From Centipeda noxia ATCC 43541 (GTDB lineage: Bacteria; Bacillota; Negativicutes; Selenomonadales; Selenomonadaceae), in contig NZ_GG749282.1 of the NCBI RefSeq assembly GCF_000160555.1, forward strand, positions 95,015 to 140,279: 45,265 bases of DNA. Direction: 5' to 3'. A model generated the notes under the pieces. The model saw only the letters and a list, made by a program, of their open reading frames with translations, made no database searches and was not told where the DNA came from. Numbering within the stretch: the stretch's first letter is position 1; the number at the start of each line of letters is the position of its first letter. The translations under genes were made by a program, and so were the position numbers. Of this stretch, positions 17,280 to 26,032 are shown piece after piece.

Positions 17280-18266
17280 TTATTCCACAGCCGTAAGAAA
17301 CTCATGCCGTGACTGTTTGAACTCGTCGCCGTAGAGAATCCACGCCGTCTCCTGAATACCATACACAATGTTCTGCGAGAGATTGTAAACGTAGCGCGCC
17401 CACGGATGTCCGATCTGGCGCTCCCGCACGGCAGTCATCTGCGCGAGCGAAGGGTCCTCCAGATACTGACGTCCGTAGTTCTCCTCATTGGTCGCACCAT
17501 CCTCATAGCTGGGGAAAAAGAGGTAGTCCGGATTCGCCGCGACGAGCTGCTCCTTCGTCATCTCCTGCCCCATGCGGTTGCCTGCCGCTGCCTTGGCGTT
17601 GATCGAATCCGTACAGCGGCAGAGCTCGTCAAAGGTGCAGCCTGCGCCGCCGTAGTTCACCATGATGGAGATGAGTGCAATGCTCTTATGCTTCTTCTCC
17701 TCCGGAACCTCTGCCACCTTCGCACGGATCTCAGCAAGCTTTTCCTCCATCATGCCGATGAGTTTCTCCCCGCGCTCCACTTCGCCGACAGCCGCTGCAT
17801 AGAGTCGGATATTATCGTGAATATCCTCTATTGTCGCAGCGGACTTGCAGACGAGAACCGGCACGTTCAGCTCGCGGATGGCATCGATGTTCTCACGTGG
17901 CATCCACGGCGTCACGACGACGAGATCCGGATGCAGCGCCGCAATCTGCTCGGCTGACGGACTGCGGGGGATGACCGTCGGAATCCGGTCACACACCCAC
18001 GGAATATTCGTATGTTCCCGATCGGCGAGAGATTCATTGATCGCCGCCATGCGCTCCGGCTCCACAAGGCCAAGCATCAGCTCATCCGTACCAGCACTGA
18101 CGGTCAGGATCCGCTGCGGCTTATGCGCGATCGTGATGACCGTGCCCTCCACATCCGTAACCTGATAACCCCCTCCCTGGTTATTGGAAAGGTCAACGCA
18201 GCCCGTGAGAAAGCATACGGTGAGAATCGCTATGAAAAAGGTCATGAGTTGATTTTTGCAGCTCAT
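17280..18266 (-). CDS. BtuF-like substrate-binding lipoprotein 2
   Basis: 328-residue lipoprotein, lipobox FLTGC (Cys23), with the class III binding-protein fold (VTDVEGTVITIAHKPQRILTV; LHPDLVVVTPW; NPDYLFFPSYE). It is a close paralogue of lipoprotein 3 with the same length. Its ATG overlaps the CobN stop as ATGA, so it is translated with the chelatase gene, and it precedes the NifH-like gene by 9 bases. No permease lies beside it; it may share the BtuCD-like importer at 10940-12837. A Cys-containing motif (GCTFDELCRC) is absent from the other two paralogues and may affect ligand choice. Confidence 0.92.
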   Translation of the reverse strand: MSCKNQLMTFFIAILTVCFLTGCVDLSNNQGGGYQVTDVEGTVITIAHKPQRILTVSAGTDELMLGLVEPERMAAINESLADREHTNIPWVCDRIPTVIPRSPSAEQIAALHPDLVVVTPWMPRENIDAIRELNVPVLVCKSAATIEDIHDNIRLYAAAVGEVERGEKLIGMMEEKLAEIRAKVAEVPEEKKHKSIALISIMVNYGGAGCTFDELCRCTDSINAKAAAGNRMGQEMTKEQLVAANPDYLFFPSYEDGATNEENYGRQYLEDPSLAQMTAVRERQIGHPWARYVYNLSQNIVYGIQETAWILYGDEFKQSRHEFLTAVE

Positions 18267-21200
18267 ACGGTCCCCTCCGAACGCTCCTCGAGATCGCCCT
18301 CAATGGAAAGATAGAGACTGCGCACCTCTGCAAGAGTTTCCTCGGATGTGTTCCACAAGCCGCGCTGCTGTGCCTCGAGCAGTGTCTCCGCCATGCGGTG
18401 AAGCGCCCACGGATTGACATCCTGCATCCACTCCTGCATGCCCGCGTCCAGCACATATTTGCGCGCGTAGCCCTCATACATCCAATCCTTCATCACGCCG
18501 CTTGTCGCATCCCATTGATAGCTGTGCGCAAGATAGTTCGCGAGATCAGAGGCACCCTTATAGCCGTGCTCCTTCATCCCCTCGATGAACTTCGGATTCA
18601 TCGCTTCCCCGCGGAAGAGGCGGGCCGCCTCCTCAGCGACGCTGCGCAGGACAATGCGCTGCCGGTCGCTCGAGTCGCCCGTATAGGAGCGCGGAGCCTT
18701 GCCCGTCAGTGCCCGCACGGTCGCAATCATGCCGCCGTGGTAGGCGTTGTAGTCGTCCGAGCTGAACATATGCGTCTCACGTGTATCCTCGTTCTTGACC
18801 GTGACATCGAGCCCCGCCATACGGCGCTGAAACACCTCGGGATCATAACCGCGTGCGAACCCGTCACCGCCGTATGCGGTTCCCGAGAACCGCGTATAGA
18901 CCGCCGCCAGATCGTCAAGCGTCTCCCATGCCTTCGATTCGAGCAGGTCACCGATGCCCGCACCATACGCACCCGGCGGGTCACCAAAGATGCGTACAGA
19001 GGCGCGTTCCCATGCACTCTCCCGCGCCTCCCCCTGCTCCTCGAGCCAGGCGGTATCTGCGAGGACGTGCTTGCGCACATAGTTCTCCTCGTCGCTCTCA
19101 TCGAGGTCGCGCACCATGCGCACCGCCTCATCGACCCAGCGTACAGCGTTCGGAACAGCATCGCGGAACAATCCGCTGATGCGTGCCGTCACATCGATAC
19201 GAGGCCGCTGCAGCTCGGCGATGGGGATGATCTCGAGACCGCAGACACGCTGCGAGGGTCGCAGCCATATGGGACGCACCCCCATGAGATAGAAGAGCTC
19301 TGCGATGCACTGCCCATGGCTCCGCATATTCGAGCCCGCCCAGAAGACAATCCCAACCGCCTCCGGATAGCGCCCCTCATCGCTGATATACTGCTCGATG
19401 AGGGCATCACCGAGCTGTTTTCCGTACTCCCATGCAGCAGCCGTCGGCATACAGCGCGGGTCGAGACCGTAGAAATTCCGCCCCGTCGGGAGCACATCCA
19501 CGCCGTTTGTCGTCGGTGCGCCTGCAGGGCTTGGCTCGATGTATCTTCCTGTGAGCGCGCGCAGCGTCTCCGTAATCTCCCCCTCTGTACGGCGCAGACG
19601 CGGCACCATATCCTTCGCGATCTCGTGCAGCGCATGAGAAAATGATGCGCGTTCCTCCGCAGAGGCAGCGGCGATACAGGGACGTGTCATTGCCTGCTCA
19701 ACGGCCTCCGGAGCATAGTCATATTCAGCGAGGAAGGAGATGAGCGCGCGCATCTCTGCCTCGACCGCGTCCAGCTTCCTGCCATAGGTCATCCCATCTG
19801 CTGTCATGCGCTCGCTGTGCGTGAGGAGCTCCTCATAGTCATAGCCTGCCTGCGCGGCGAGCAGGCGAACGAGAGATTTCTCCCCGCCGTGCTCCATGCG
19901 CACGAGTGCGCACAGGAAATCGATCAGCCCCTCTCCCTCGGGTGCACGCCCGAGAATGTGCAGGCCCGTACGGATCTGCATGTTCTTGATGTCGGTCACA
20001 TAGTTGTGGAGGCGCGCCGTATAATCGTCGAAGTCATCGCCCTCATCAATCTCATCCTCAAAATGACAGGCACCCGCCTTTTCACGGACGATATCCTGCA
20101 CAGCCTCGATATTGTCCGGCTGCGCCGCACGGAAGTGGACGTACTCATCGAGAGCCTGCTCGAGCTCTTCGAGTTCCTCGAATCCTCCTGCCAGCTGCAT
20201 CGGCGGGGAGAGATGGCTGATGAGGCACGCCGCACCGCGGCGTTTTGCCTGAATCCCCTCCCCAACGATCGTGATCCAGTAGGGATAGACGTCCGGCAGA
20301 TCGCCCAGCGACACATCCGGGTAACAAGTATCGGACAGGCCGGTGCTCTTCCCCGGCAGCCACTCGAGCGATCCGTGTGTTCCGACGTGGATCACGGCAT
20401 CCGCCTTCCAGATATCGCGCAGCCAGTGATAGTACCCGATGTAGTGATGCGTCGGTGCAGCATCGGGCGAATGCAGGAGCTTCCCCGGATCCTCACCAAA
20501 CCCGCGCGGCGGCTGCACCGTGATGAACAGATTCCCGTTCAGCGTGCCCGGGATGAGCAGTGTCCCGTCATAGCTCAAAACGTCGCCGGGTTCATCACCC
20601 CAGTCTCGCACGAGCTGCGACCGCACCTGCGCGGGCAGCTCTGTGAAAAATGCCCGATACTGCTCTGCCGTCAGCTGTCCGTCCGCAGACTTTGCCAGCG
20701 CCGCACTCATAAAGCGGCGGTCATTCGTCGCGTGATCCGTCAGCAGCTTCATAAACGCCTTGCTGCTCTCCGGAATCTCATCCATAAGATAGCCCGCCGT
20801 GCGCATTGCCGTGAGCAGACGAAGCACGCTCTCCGGCGAATCAAGACCCGCAGCGCTTCCGATGTTCGCATTCGTCGGCGGATAGTTATGGAAAACAATG
20901 GCAATCTTCTTCTCCGCGTTCGGCTTATGCCGCAGCGCCGCCCACTTGCGTGCCTTGCACGCGATCCGCTCCATGCGCTCATCGAGGGCTGCATAGCTGA
21001 CCTCACCGCTTTCGTCGCGCACCTTCGCTGCGATCGGTACGGCATGGATCACGCCGTCAAACTCCGGCATGGCAACGCTCATCGAGACCTCCATAGGATC
21101 AAGTCCCGCCGGAGAGCGCTCCCACTCCTCCTTTTGTGCAAGCACAGTATACGCCTCGAGAATGGGCACGCCGAGTTCATAGAGGTCCTCAATGCGCGTG

Positions 21201-21946
21201 CCGCCTGCCTTGATGGAGAACTTCATCGTACTGATGATCACGTCGACAAAAGGCTCTCCATCCCTGCAGAAGTACTTGCGAATCGCATCCATCAGCGTCG
21301 GCGACTCTACGCGTTCGTCACGATAGGAATTGGAAAACACAGCGACCGCGTTCATCCCCTCCGCCTCGATTGCACGAACGAGCGCAGTATGGTAGGTGAA
21401 GTCCCCCGTAATCCATTCCGAACGGTAAAAGATCATCCCGACCGTCGGACGCCCTTCCTCGTAATGCGAGGCGAGATATCCCGCGATGTCCTCGGGATCC
21501 CCCGTCCAGTCCGGATGATAGACGCCGTTCCACGCGAGCGGACGCGGCGGCTCTGCTGTGCAGACAAGCCCTCCGAACTCTCCGCCGAGCCAGTAAAAAA
21601 GATTGCGCATATTCTCCTCGCCGTCATAGCGAAAATATGCCCATGCCGTCTGGATCTGCTCCTCCGAGAATCCATATGTCACCTTATCATGATCGGCATT
21701 GTCCACGACGATCAGGTGCGGCGTCCGATTCCTCTGCAAATTGCGTGACGCCTTTTTCAAGAAGTCATTGTCGAGTCCTGTGCCCATCCAGAGGAAAAGA
21801 TGAAGATCCGCATCTGCGCGCATCGCATTCCAATCGTCCATGCCGCTGACAGGGCACACGCACACCTCGGGTTCCTCCATATAGGCGGCGCATCGGCGCG
21901 CGAGCACAGTGACGCGCAGAATGTTCGTATAGACTGCAATCCTCAT
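18263..21946 (-). CDS. cobN: CobN-like large chelatase subunit
   Basis: 1227 residues from ATG 21946, which overlaps the CbiZ stop as ATGA and has GGAGGGAAG upstream. A longer frame opens at 22135 but overlaps CbiZ and lacks support. It belongs to the CobN/BchH family of tetrapyrrole-binding chelatase subunits: HVGTHGSLEWLPGK near residues 520-535, YPYWITIVGEGIQAKRRG after it, the later block YISDEGRYPEAVGIVFW, and the C-terminal W.......W.YEGYARKYVLDAG and NPWALHRMAETLLEA blocks. With the ChlI- and ChlD-like ATPases upstream it can form an ATP-driven complex that inserts cobalt or magnesium. Known CobN relatives also include HmuS of Bacteroides haem-uptake operons, linked to removing iron from haem, so the direction (insertion or removal) is open. 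The CobN-type chelatase normally serves the oxygen-dependent B12 pathway, so it is unexpected in an anaerobe. Confidence 0.93.
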   Translation of the reverse strand: MRIAVYTNILRVTVLARRCAAYMEEPEVCVCPVSGMDDWNAMRADADLHLFLWMGTGLDNDFLKKASRNLQRNRTPHLIVVDNADHDKVTYGFSEEQIQTAWAYFRYDGEENMRNLFYWLGGEFGGLVCTAEPPRPLAWNGVYHPDWTGDPEDIAGYLASHYEEGRPTVGMIFYRSEWITGDFTYHTALVRAIEAEGMNAVAVFSNSYRDERVESPTLMDAIRKYFCRDGEPFVDVIISTMKFSIKAGGTRIEDLYELGVPILEAYTVLAQKEEWERSPAGLDPMEVSMSVAMPEFDGVIHAVPIAAKVRDESGEVSYAALDERMERIACKARKWAALRHKPNAEKKIAIVFHNYPPTNANIGSAAGLDSPESVLRLLTAMRTAGYLMDEIPESSKAFMKLLTDHATNDRRFMSAALAKSADGQLTAEQYRAFFTELPAQVRSQLVRDWGDEPGDVLSYDGTLLIPGTLNGNLFITVQPPRGFGEDPGKLLHSPDAAPTHHYIGYYHWLRDIWKADAVIHVGTHGSLEWLPGKSTGLSDTCYPDVSLGDLPDVYPYWITIVGEGIQAKRRGAACLISHLSPPMQLAGGFEELEELEQALDEYVHFRAAQPDNIEAVQDIVREKAGACHFEDEIDEGDDFDDYTARLHNYVTDIKNMQIRTGLHILGRAPEGEGLIDFLCALVRMEHGGEKSLVRLLAAQAGYDYEELLTHSERMTADGMTYGRKLDAVEAEMRALISFLAEYDYAPEAVEQAMTRPCIAAASAEERASFSHALHEIAKDMVPRLRRTEGEITETLRALTGRYIEPSPAGAPTTNGVDVLPTGRNFYGLDPRCMPTAAAWEYGKQLGDALIEQYISDEGRYPEAVGIVFWAGSNMRSHGQCIAELFYLMGVRPIWLRPSQRVCGLEIIPIAELQRPRIDVTARISGLFRDAVPNAVRWVDEAVRMVRDLDESDEENYVRKHVLADTAWLEEQGEARESAWERASVRIFGDPPGAYGAGIGDLLESKAWETLDDLAAVYTRFSGTAYGGDGFARGYDPEVFQRRMAGLDVTVKNEDTRETHMFSSDDYNAYHGGMIATVRALTGKAPRSYTGDSSDRQRIVLRSVAEEAARLFRGEAMNPKFIEGMKEHGYKGASDLANYLAHSYQWDATSGVMKDWMYEGYARKYVLDAGMQEWMQDVNPWALHRMAETLLEAQQRGLWNTSEETLAEVRSLYLSIEGDLEERSEGTV

Positions 21947-23043
21947 ATCTTCCCTCCTTCCGGCAGCTCCTCTGCCCTTGCACAAACAGAATCCACAAGA
22001 AATGCCGCGATTGCCTGCATATAGTCCTCTCCATCCTGCTGCGCCGCAGGCGGCGGAACATCTGCGCAGCGCGCCATCTCCACGAGAAAATGTGCCCCCA
22101 TCGTACGTGTCTCCTCCTCCGTGAGGAGCCCCCACAGAAATTCATCGTAGAGGTGTATATAGCTCACGCCGAGGACAAAGACACCCGGCCGCGCTCCGAT
22201 CTCATGAAGGATCTGCAGAAAACGCGGCTTGATGAGGTGCACGGTCTGTACCCGCTCCTCATAGTCGTGCCAGAGAGAATCTCCGGTAATACCGAAACGG
22301 CGCAGACGGCGCAGAAGATTGTGCTGACGCGCGGGGGTCAGCCCCGACTGCTTCCCAAGCGTCTCCTTGACCGCAGCCATGATGGACTGACCGATCAGCT
22401 CGCCGAGTTTGGAATGTTTGCCCGCCCCCTCGAAGTACAGCGGCGACTCCGTATTGGCAACGATGATCGTCTGATCGGTGCCCGAGCCCGTGGCAAGTCC
22501 GCAGGAGTAACGGCTCTCCGCCATGAGCTCCTGCAGCGCCGCTGTCTTTGCTTCTGTGCAGGTAACGAGCGCACGTGCGAGAATCCCCGGCGGCAGATCT
22601 GCGTCGATCACAAGGATGATGTTGATCGTTCCGCATTTCTTCGGAACGGTCTTGTAATACGATGCCGGATCGCCGACACGTCCTCCGTTGGTCTCCACAC
22701 CTCCCGTTACAATGGAAGTCACTGTGAGTTCCTTGTAGCTGCGCGACTGTATGGAGACGTTCTCCATCTGGGCGGCGGTTCCCATCCCCGTCGTGCGGTC
22801 CGGATCCAGCCCGATCCTCTGCGCGACGATGCGCATGCTCTCCACATAGGTTGAAGCGAACTCCTCACAGGGCATGCCTGCCCCCTGCGTCATATCGCGG
22901 TTGAACACCGCTGTAAAGTCCTCATGGTATCCCCCGTTGTACAGCGATGTGCTGAGTACCTTGCGTGCACCGGAAAAGAACAGCGCAATGCTCTTGTCGT
23001 ATCGGTAGGCAACGTCCCCCGTTGTCAGCTTGGCCAGTTCCAC
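21943..23043 (-). CDS. cbiZ: Adenosylcobinamide amidohydrolase CbiZ
   Basis: About 366 residues, using GTG 23043 with AGGAGG 12 bases upstream; the frame is open to a TTG at 23067. CbiZ family blocks are clear: GARKVLSTSLYNGG, TSIVTGGVETNGGRVGDPASYY, GTINIILVIDADLPPG, RALVTCTEAKTAALQEL and GLATGSGTDQTIIVAN. CbiZ removes the aminopropanol side chain from adenosylcobinamide, giving adenosylcobyric acid so that scavenged cobamides can be rebuilt with the cell's own lower ligand. This is the most specific evidence that the cluster handles corrinoids. It is longer than compact CbiZ proteins; a C-terminal segment of about 130 residues after SIMAAVKETLGKQ is of unclear role. It lies between the ChlD-like and CobN-like genes. 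Confidence 0.88.
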   Translation of the reverse strand: MELAKLTTGDVAYRYDKSIALFFSGARKVLSTSLYNGGYHEDFTAVFNRDMTQGAGMPCEEFASTYVESMRIVAQRIGLDPDRTTGMGTAAQMENVSIQSRSYKELTVTSIVTGGVETNGGRVGDPASYYKTVPKKCGTINIILVIDADLPPGILARALVTCTEAKTAALQELMAESRYSCGLATGSGTDQTIIVANTESPLYFEGAGKHSKLGELIGQSIMAAVKETLGKQSGLTPARQHNLLRRLRRFGITGDSLWHDYEERVQTVHLIKPRFLQILHEIGARPGVFVLGVSYIHLYDEFLWGLLTEEETRTMGAHFLVEMARCADVPPPAAQQDGEDYMQAIAAFLVDSVCARAEELPEGGKI

Positions 23044-23067
23044 GATGTCTGATGACCTCCTGTGCAA

Positions 23068-24978
23068 TCACATCTGCATGCTGCGGGATGCGCGGACAAT
23101 CTCGAGCACCCCCTCAGCTGAGAGCTGTTCCAACGTATAATAACGCGCCTCCATACGGCGGGCGATCTCCGGTGCAGCTCCAACCCGCGGCACCCCCCGC
23201 TCCGTATCAAGAACAAGCGTGAGCGCCTGCGTGCCTGCGATCTCTTCTGCTGCACGCAGGGCACGCTGTACGCCGCCATCTCCGTCCCGCGCCGTATTCG
23301 TTCGCCCGTCCGTAATCAGGACAAGCACCGTTTTCTCACTGCCTCTGCGTTCCAGTTCACGCAGCGTTTGCAGAGCGCAGGCGAGGCCCTCGGCAAGCGG
23401 CGTCCGTCCGCCCGTCGGCAGGTCGCGCAGCTGCTTTTCCGCCAGCTCCACACTGCGCGTCATCGGCAGGAGCGTCTCCGCACGATCCCGCCGAAAGGCA
23501 ATCAGCCCCACACGGTCGCGCTTTTGATATGCCTCCTGCAGGAGGGCAAGGATTGCTCCCTTCACCATCCTCATGCGCTCGCGTGCACCCATCGAACCGC
23601 TCGCATCGACGAGAAAAAGGATATTTGCCGCTGAGCGTTTCGCACGCACCCAAACGCGCACATCCTCAGGACGGATCACAACCGTCTGCGTCCCCTGACG
23701 CGCGCGCTGATACGGGGCTGCCGCACGCAGCGTAGCAGAGAGTGCGAGATCGAGACGGGCACCTGAATGCGGCAGTTCCGTGCGCAGGCAGCGGCCGTCC
23801 GCCGTATGCGTCTGAACGATGTCGCGCTTTCCGCTCTTTCTGCCCTGGGCACGCATCGTCATGGAGAGGAGCGAGAGCCGCGCCATGACGTTCTCAAGCG
23901 GGGCTGCGACACGATCGTCTTCATCCGCATGCGCCTCCTCCGGCGGGGACGGATCGTCCGCCCCGTCCTGAGGCGCATTCTGGGATTCGTTCTCCGACGA
24001 GGCTCCATGAGGACTCTCCGCTCCTCCGTCATCCTGCGGAGGAGGTGCTTCCTGCGGCTCATCCGGCATGTCATTCCCGCCCTGCTCCGGGGCATTCCCA
24101 GCATCGGGCGGCGGCTGCTGTTCCTCCTGCGGGCGGCTCATCCGATGCACGAGCACGAACTCCGCAGCTTCCTCCACATCCGCAGGCATGACGAACGATC
24201 TTCCTGCGAGCGCTGCAGTCGCACACGCCGCCTCGATGAGATAAATCTCCGCATGGTTGCCGACACAACATGCGCGCGCAGCACAGGCTGCCGCAAAGCG
24301 GAGAATGGCAGACGGGACCTCTACGCGCGGCAGCAATGCGCGGGCACGGCTGATCATCGCTCCGAATGCCTCCTCCTGTGCAGCATAGGAAGCACGAAAG
24401 GATGCCGGATCGCGCTCGTATGCGAGTACACGTGCGGCGATCTCGCTCCGCTGCGCCGCATCCCCCTCCTCCTCCATCGTCACAAACATACCGAAAGAAT
24501 CCAGCAGAGCGGGGCGAAGCGTACCCTCTGCAGGATCCATCGTACCGACAGGCGTATAGGAAACCTCCTCGATGAACGACAGCCCGTCCCGTTCGAGGCG
24601 AAAAGAACCATCTCCCGCACATTTCAGGACCGTGGACAGAATATCCTCACGCAGGAGGTTGGCCTCGTCCATATAGAGAAATGTATTGCGTGCACGGTGC
24701 AGCAGGCCGTGCCGCAGGCGCCGCTCGCCTTTTTGCAGGGCCGTCTCCATGTCGATTGTGCCGAAGATCATATCCTCCGACGCTCCAAGCGGCAGTTCCG
24801 TAATTTTTCCGGCTGGTGTAAACGGTGCTGCCGCACGGACGAGAACGGATTTTGCCGTGCCCCGCGTGCCGGAGATCAAGAGGCCTCCCGCACGCGGGTT
24901 GATGAGCGCAATCGAAAGTGCGCGCCGTGCGTGCTCCTGCCCGACAACGGCAGTCAGCGGATAACGCGGAGTATCCAA
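23068..24978 (-). CDS. ChlD/BchD-like chelatase subunit (AAA+ plus VWA domain)
   Basis: 636 residues from TTG 24978, which has GGAGG seven bases upstream. Three parts are visible: an N-terminal AAA+ domain (P-loop GTRGTAKS at 37-44, LYMDEANLL near 101-109, GTMDPAEGTLRPALLDSFG), an acidic Pro/Gln/Asp-rich linker at about 281-358, and a C-terminal von Willebrand A domain with the MIDAS motif DASGS (458-462) and LITDGRTNT. This is the layout of the D subunit of Mg- and Co-chelatases, which bridges the ATPase ring and the tetrapyrrole-binding CobN/BchH subunit. It is followed by CbiZ and CobN and preceded 22 bases upstream by its ChlI partner. Confidence 0.92.
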   Translation of the reverse strand: MDTPRYPLTAVVGQEHARRALSIALINPRAGGLLISGTRGTAKSVLVRAAAPFTPAGKITELPLGASEDMIFGTIDMETALQKGERRLRHGLLHRARNTFLYMDEANLLREDILSTVLKCAGDGSFRLERDGLSFIEEVSYTPVGTMDPAEGTLRPALLDSFGMFVTMEEEGDAAQRSEIAARVLAYERDPASFRASYAAQEEAFGAMISRARALLPRVEVPSAILRFAAACAARACCVGNHAEIYLIEAACATAALAGRSFVMPADVEEAAEFVLVHRMSRPQEEQQPPPDAGNAPEQGGNDMPDEPQEAPPPQDDGGAESPHGASSENESQNAPQDGADDPSPPEEAHADEDDRVAAPLENVMARLSLLSMTMRAQGRKSGKRDIVQTHTADGRCLRTELPHSGARLDLALSATLRAAAPYQRARQGTQTVVIRPEDVRVWVRAKRSAANILFLVDASGSMGARERMRMVKGAILALLQEAYQKRDRVGLIAFRRDRAETLLPMTRSVELAEKQLRDLPTGGRTPLAEGLACALQTLRELERRGSEKTVLVLITDGRTNTARDGDGGVQRALRAAEEIAGTQALTLVLDTERGVPRVGAAPEIARRMEARYYTLEQLSAEGVLEIVRASRSMQM

Positions 24979-25000
24979 GTTTTTTCCTCCGAAAAGCTAT

Positions 25001-26032
25001 TTATGCACTTTCTCCCAAGATCGCATCCACCGCACTCCAGTCGACCGCCCCCTCCTCGAAAGGACGGCGGCGCATACGGTGTGCGAGAACGAGGCGGCTG
25101 ACGCGCTGCAGGTCCTCTGCCGTCACCGCCATGCGTCCTGCAAGTGCTGCATGGGCAATGCCTGCCTTGATCAGCGTAATATCCGCACGGTGTCCGTCGA
25201 CGCCGAGCGTCAGCGAGATCTGAGCTGCATAGCCGAGGATTTCATCCGGCACCTCTACATGGGGGACACGCGCACGCGCCGCAGTGATCTGTTCACGCAG
25301 TTCCTGCTGGGCTCCTGCATAGGCCTCAGCAAAGGCATCGGGATCGCGCTCATAGGCAATCCTGCGGCGAATCACCTCAACGCGCGTCTCGGCTTCACAT
25401 TCGCCTGCAACGGTCACGGAGAGCGCAAAACGATCGAGGAGCTGCGGGCGGATGTCCCCCTCCTCCGGATTCATCGTCCCAACGAGAACGAAGCGCGCCG
25501 GATGGGCATAGGAGATGCCCTCACGCTCCACAGTATTGACACCCATTGCCGCAGAGTCGAGCAGAATGTCGACGATATGATCCTCGAGCAGATTGATCTC
25601 ATCTACATAGAGGATGTTGCGGTTCGCCGCCGCCAAAATGCCTGGCTCGAATTCCTTGCGCCCGTGCTGAATCGCTGCCTCCATGTCGAGTGTTCCAACC
25701 ACGCGGTCCTCCGTCGCACTGACGGGCAGTTCCACCACACGCATCGGAACTTCCTCTGCCGTGAGCTCTTCTCCGAATCCCCGCCTTGCACGGCAGGCAT
25801 CACAGTAGAGATCCGGCAGCGACGGATCACAGTGACAGGCACAGCCGGTCACCGCCCGCAAATTCGGCAGGAGTGCTGCAGTAGCACGAACAGCAGTGGA
25901 TTTCGCCGTCCCTTTCTCGCCCTTGATCAGCACACCGCCAAGCGACGGCATGACAACGCTGAGAAGGAGCGCCTTCTTCATCTCCTCCTGTCCGACAATG
26001 GCTGTAAACGGATAAACCGCTTTTGTTTTCAT
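25001..26032 (-). CDS. ChlI/BchI-like chelatase AAA+ ATPase
   Basis: 343 residues from ATG 26032, which overlaps the radical SAM stop as ATGA. AAA+ motor of a multi-subunit tetrapyrrole chelatase: P-loop GEKGTAKST (38-46), Walker [12 protein letters not shown], and sensor-type blocks [20 protein letters not shown]. After the P-loop there is a cysteine cluster (C64, C66, C68, C77, C80: [18 protein letters not shown]) found in ChlI-type proteins of this subgroup, possibly a metal or Fe-S site or a redox switch. It should form a hexameric ring with the ChlD-like protein to drive CobN. No other mag/bch genes are present, so magnesium chelation for chlorophyll is not indicated. Confidence 0.93.
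   Translation of the reverse strand: MKTKAVYPFTAIVGQEEMKKALLLSVVMPSLGGVLIKGEKGTAKSTAVRATAALLPNLRAVTGCACHCDPSLPDLYCDACRARRGFGEELTAEEVPMRVVELPVSATEDRVVGTLDMEAAIQHGRKEFEPGILAAANRNILYVDEINLLEDHIVDILLDSAAMGVNTVEREGISYAHPARFVLVGTMNPEEGDIRPQLLDRFALSVTVAGECEAETRVEVIRRRIAYERDPDAFAEAYAGAQQELREQITAARARVPHVEVPDEILGYAAQISLTLGVDGHRADITLIKAGIAHAALAGRMAVTAEDLQRVSRLVLAHRMRRRPFEEGAVDWSAVDAILGESA

Noticed and set aside
19817-21748. 643-codon plus-strand open frame opposite cobN
   Set aside because: Reverse-strand shadow of CobN. No ribosome-binding site or domain supports it, and its make-up is typical of antisense GC-rich frames. The same applies to 43239-45041 opposite infB and 37938-39425 opposite the M16 peptidase.
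21947-22135. N-terminal extension of CobN to the earliest in-frame start
   Set aside because: The extra 63 residues overlap the end of cbiZ, are Gly/Arg/Cys-rich without homology, and the ATG at 21946 has both a Shine-Dalgarno and an ATGA overlap.
18263-26032. Magnesium chelatase for bacteriochlorophyll
   Set aside because: ChlI and ChlD homologues are present but the large subunit is CobN-like, the leader is a cobalamin riboswitch, CbiZ is present, and no other bch genes are seen.
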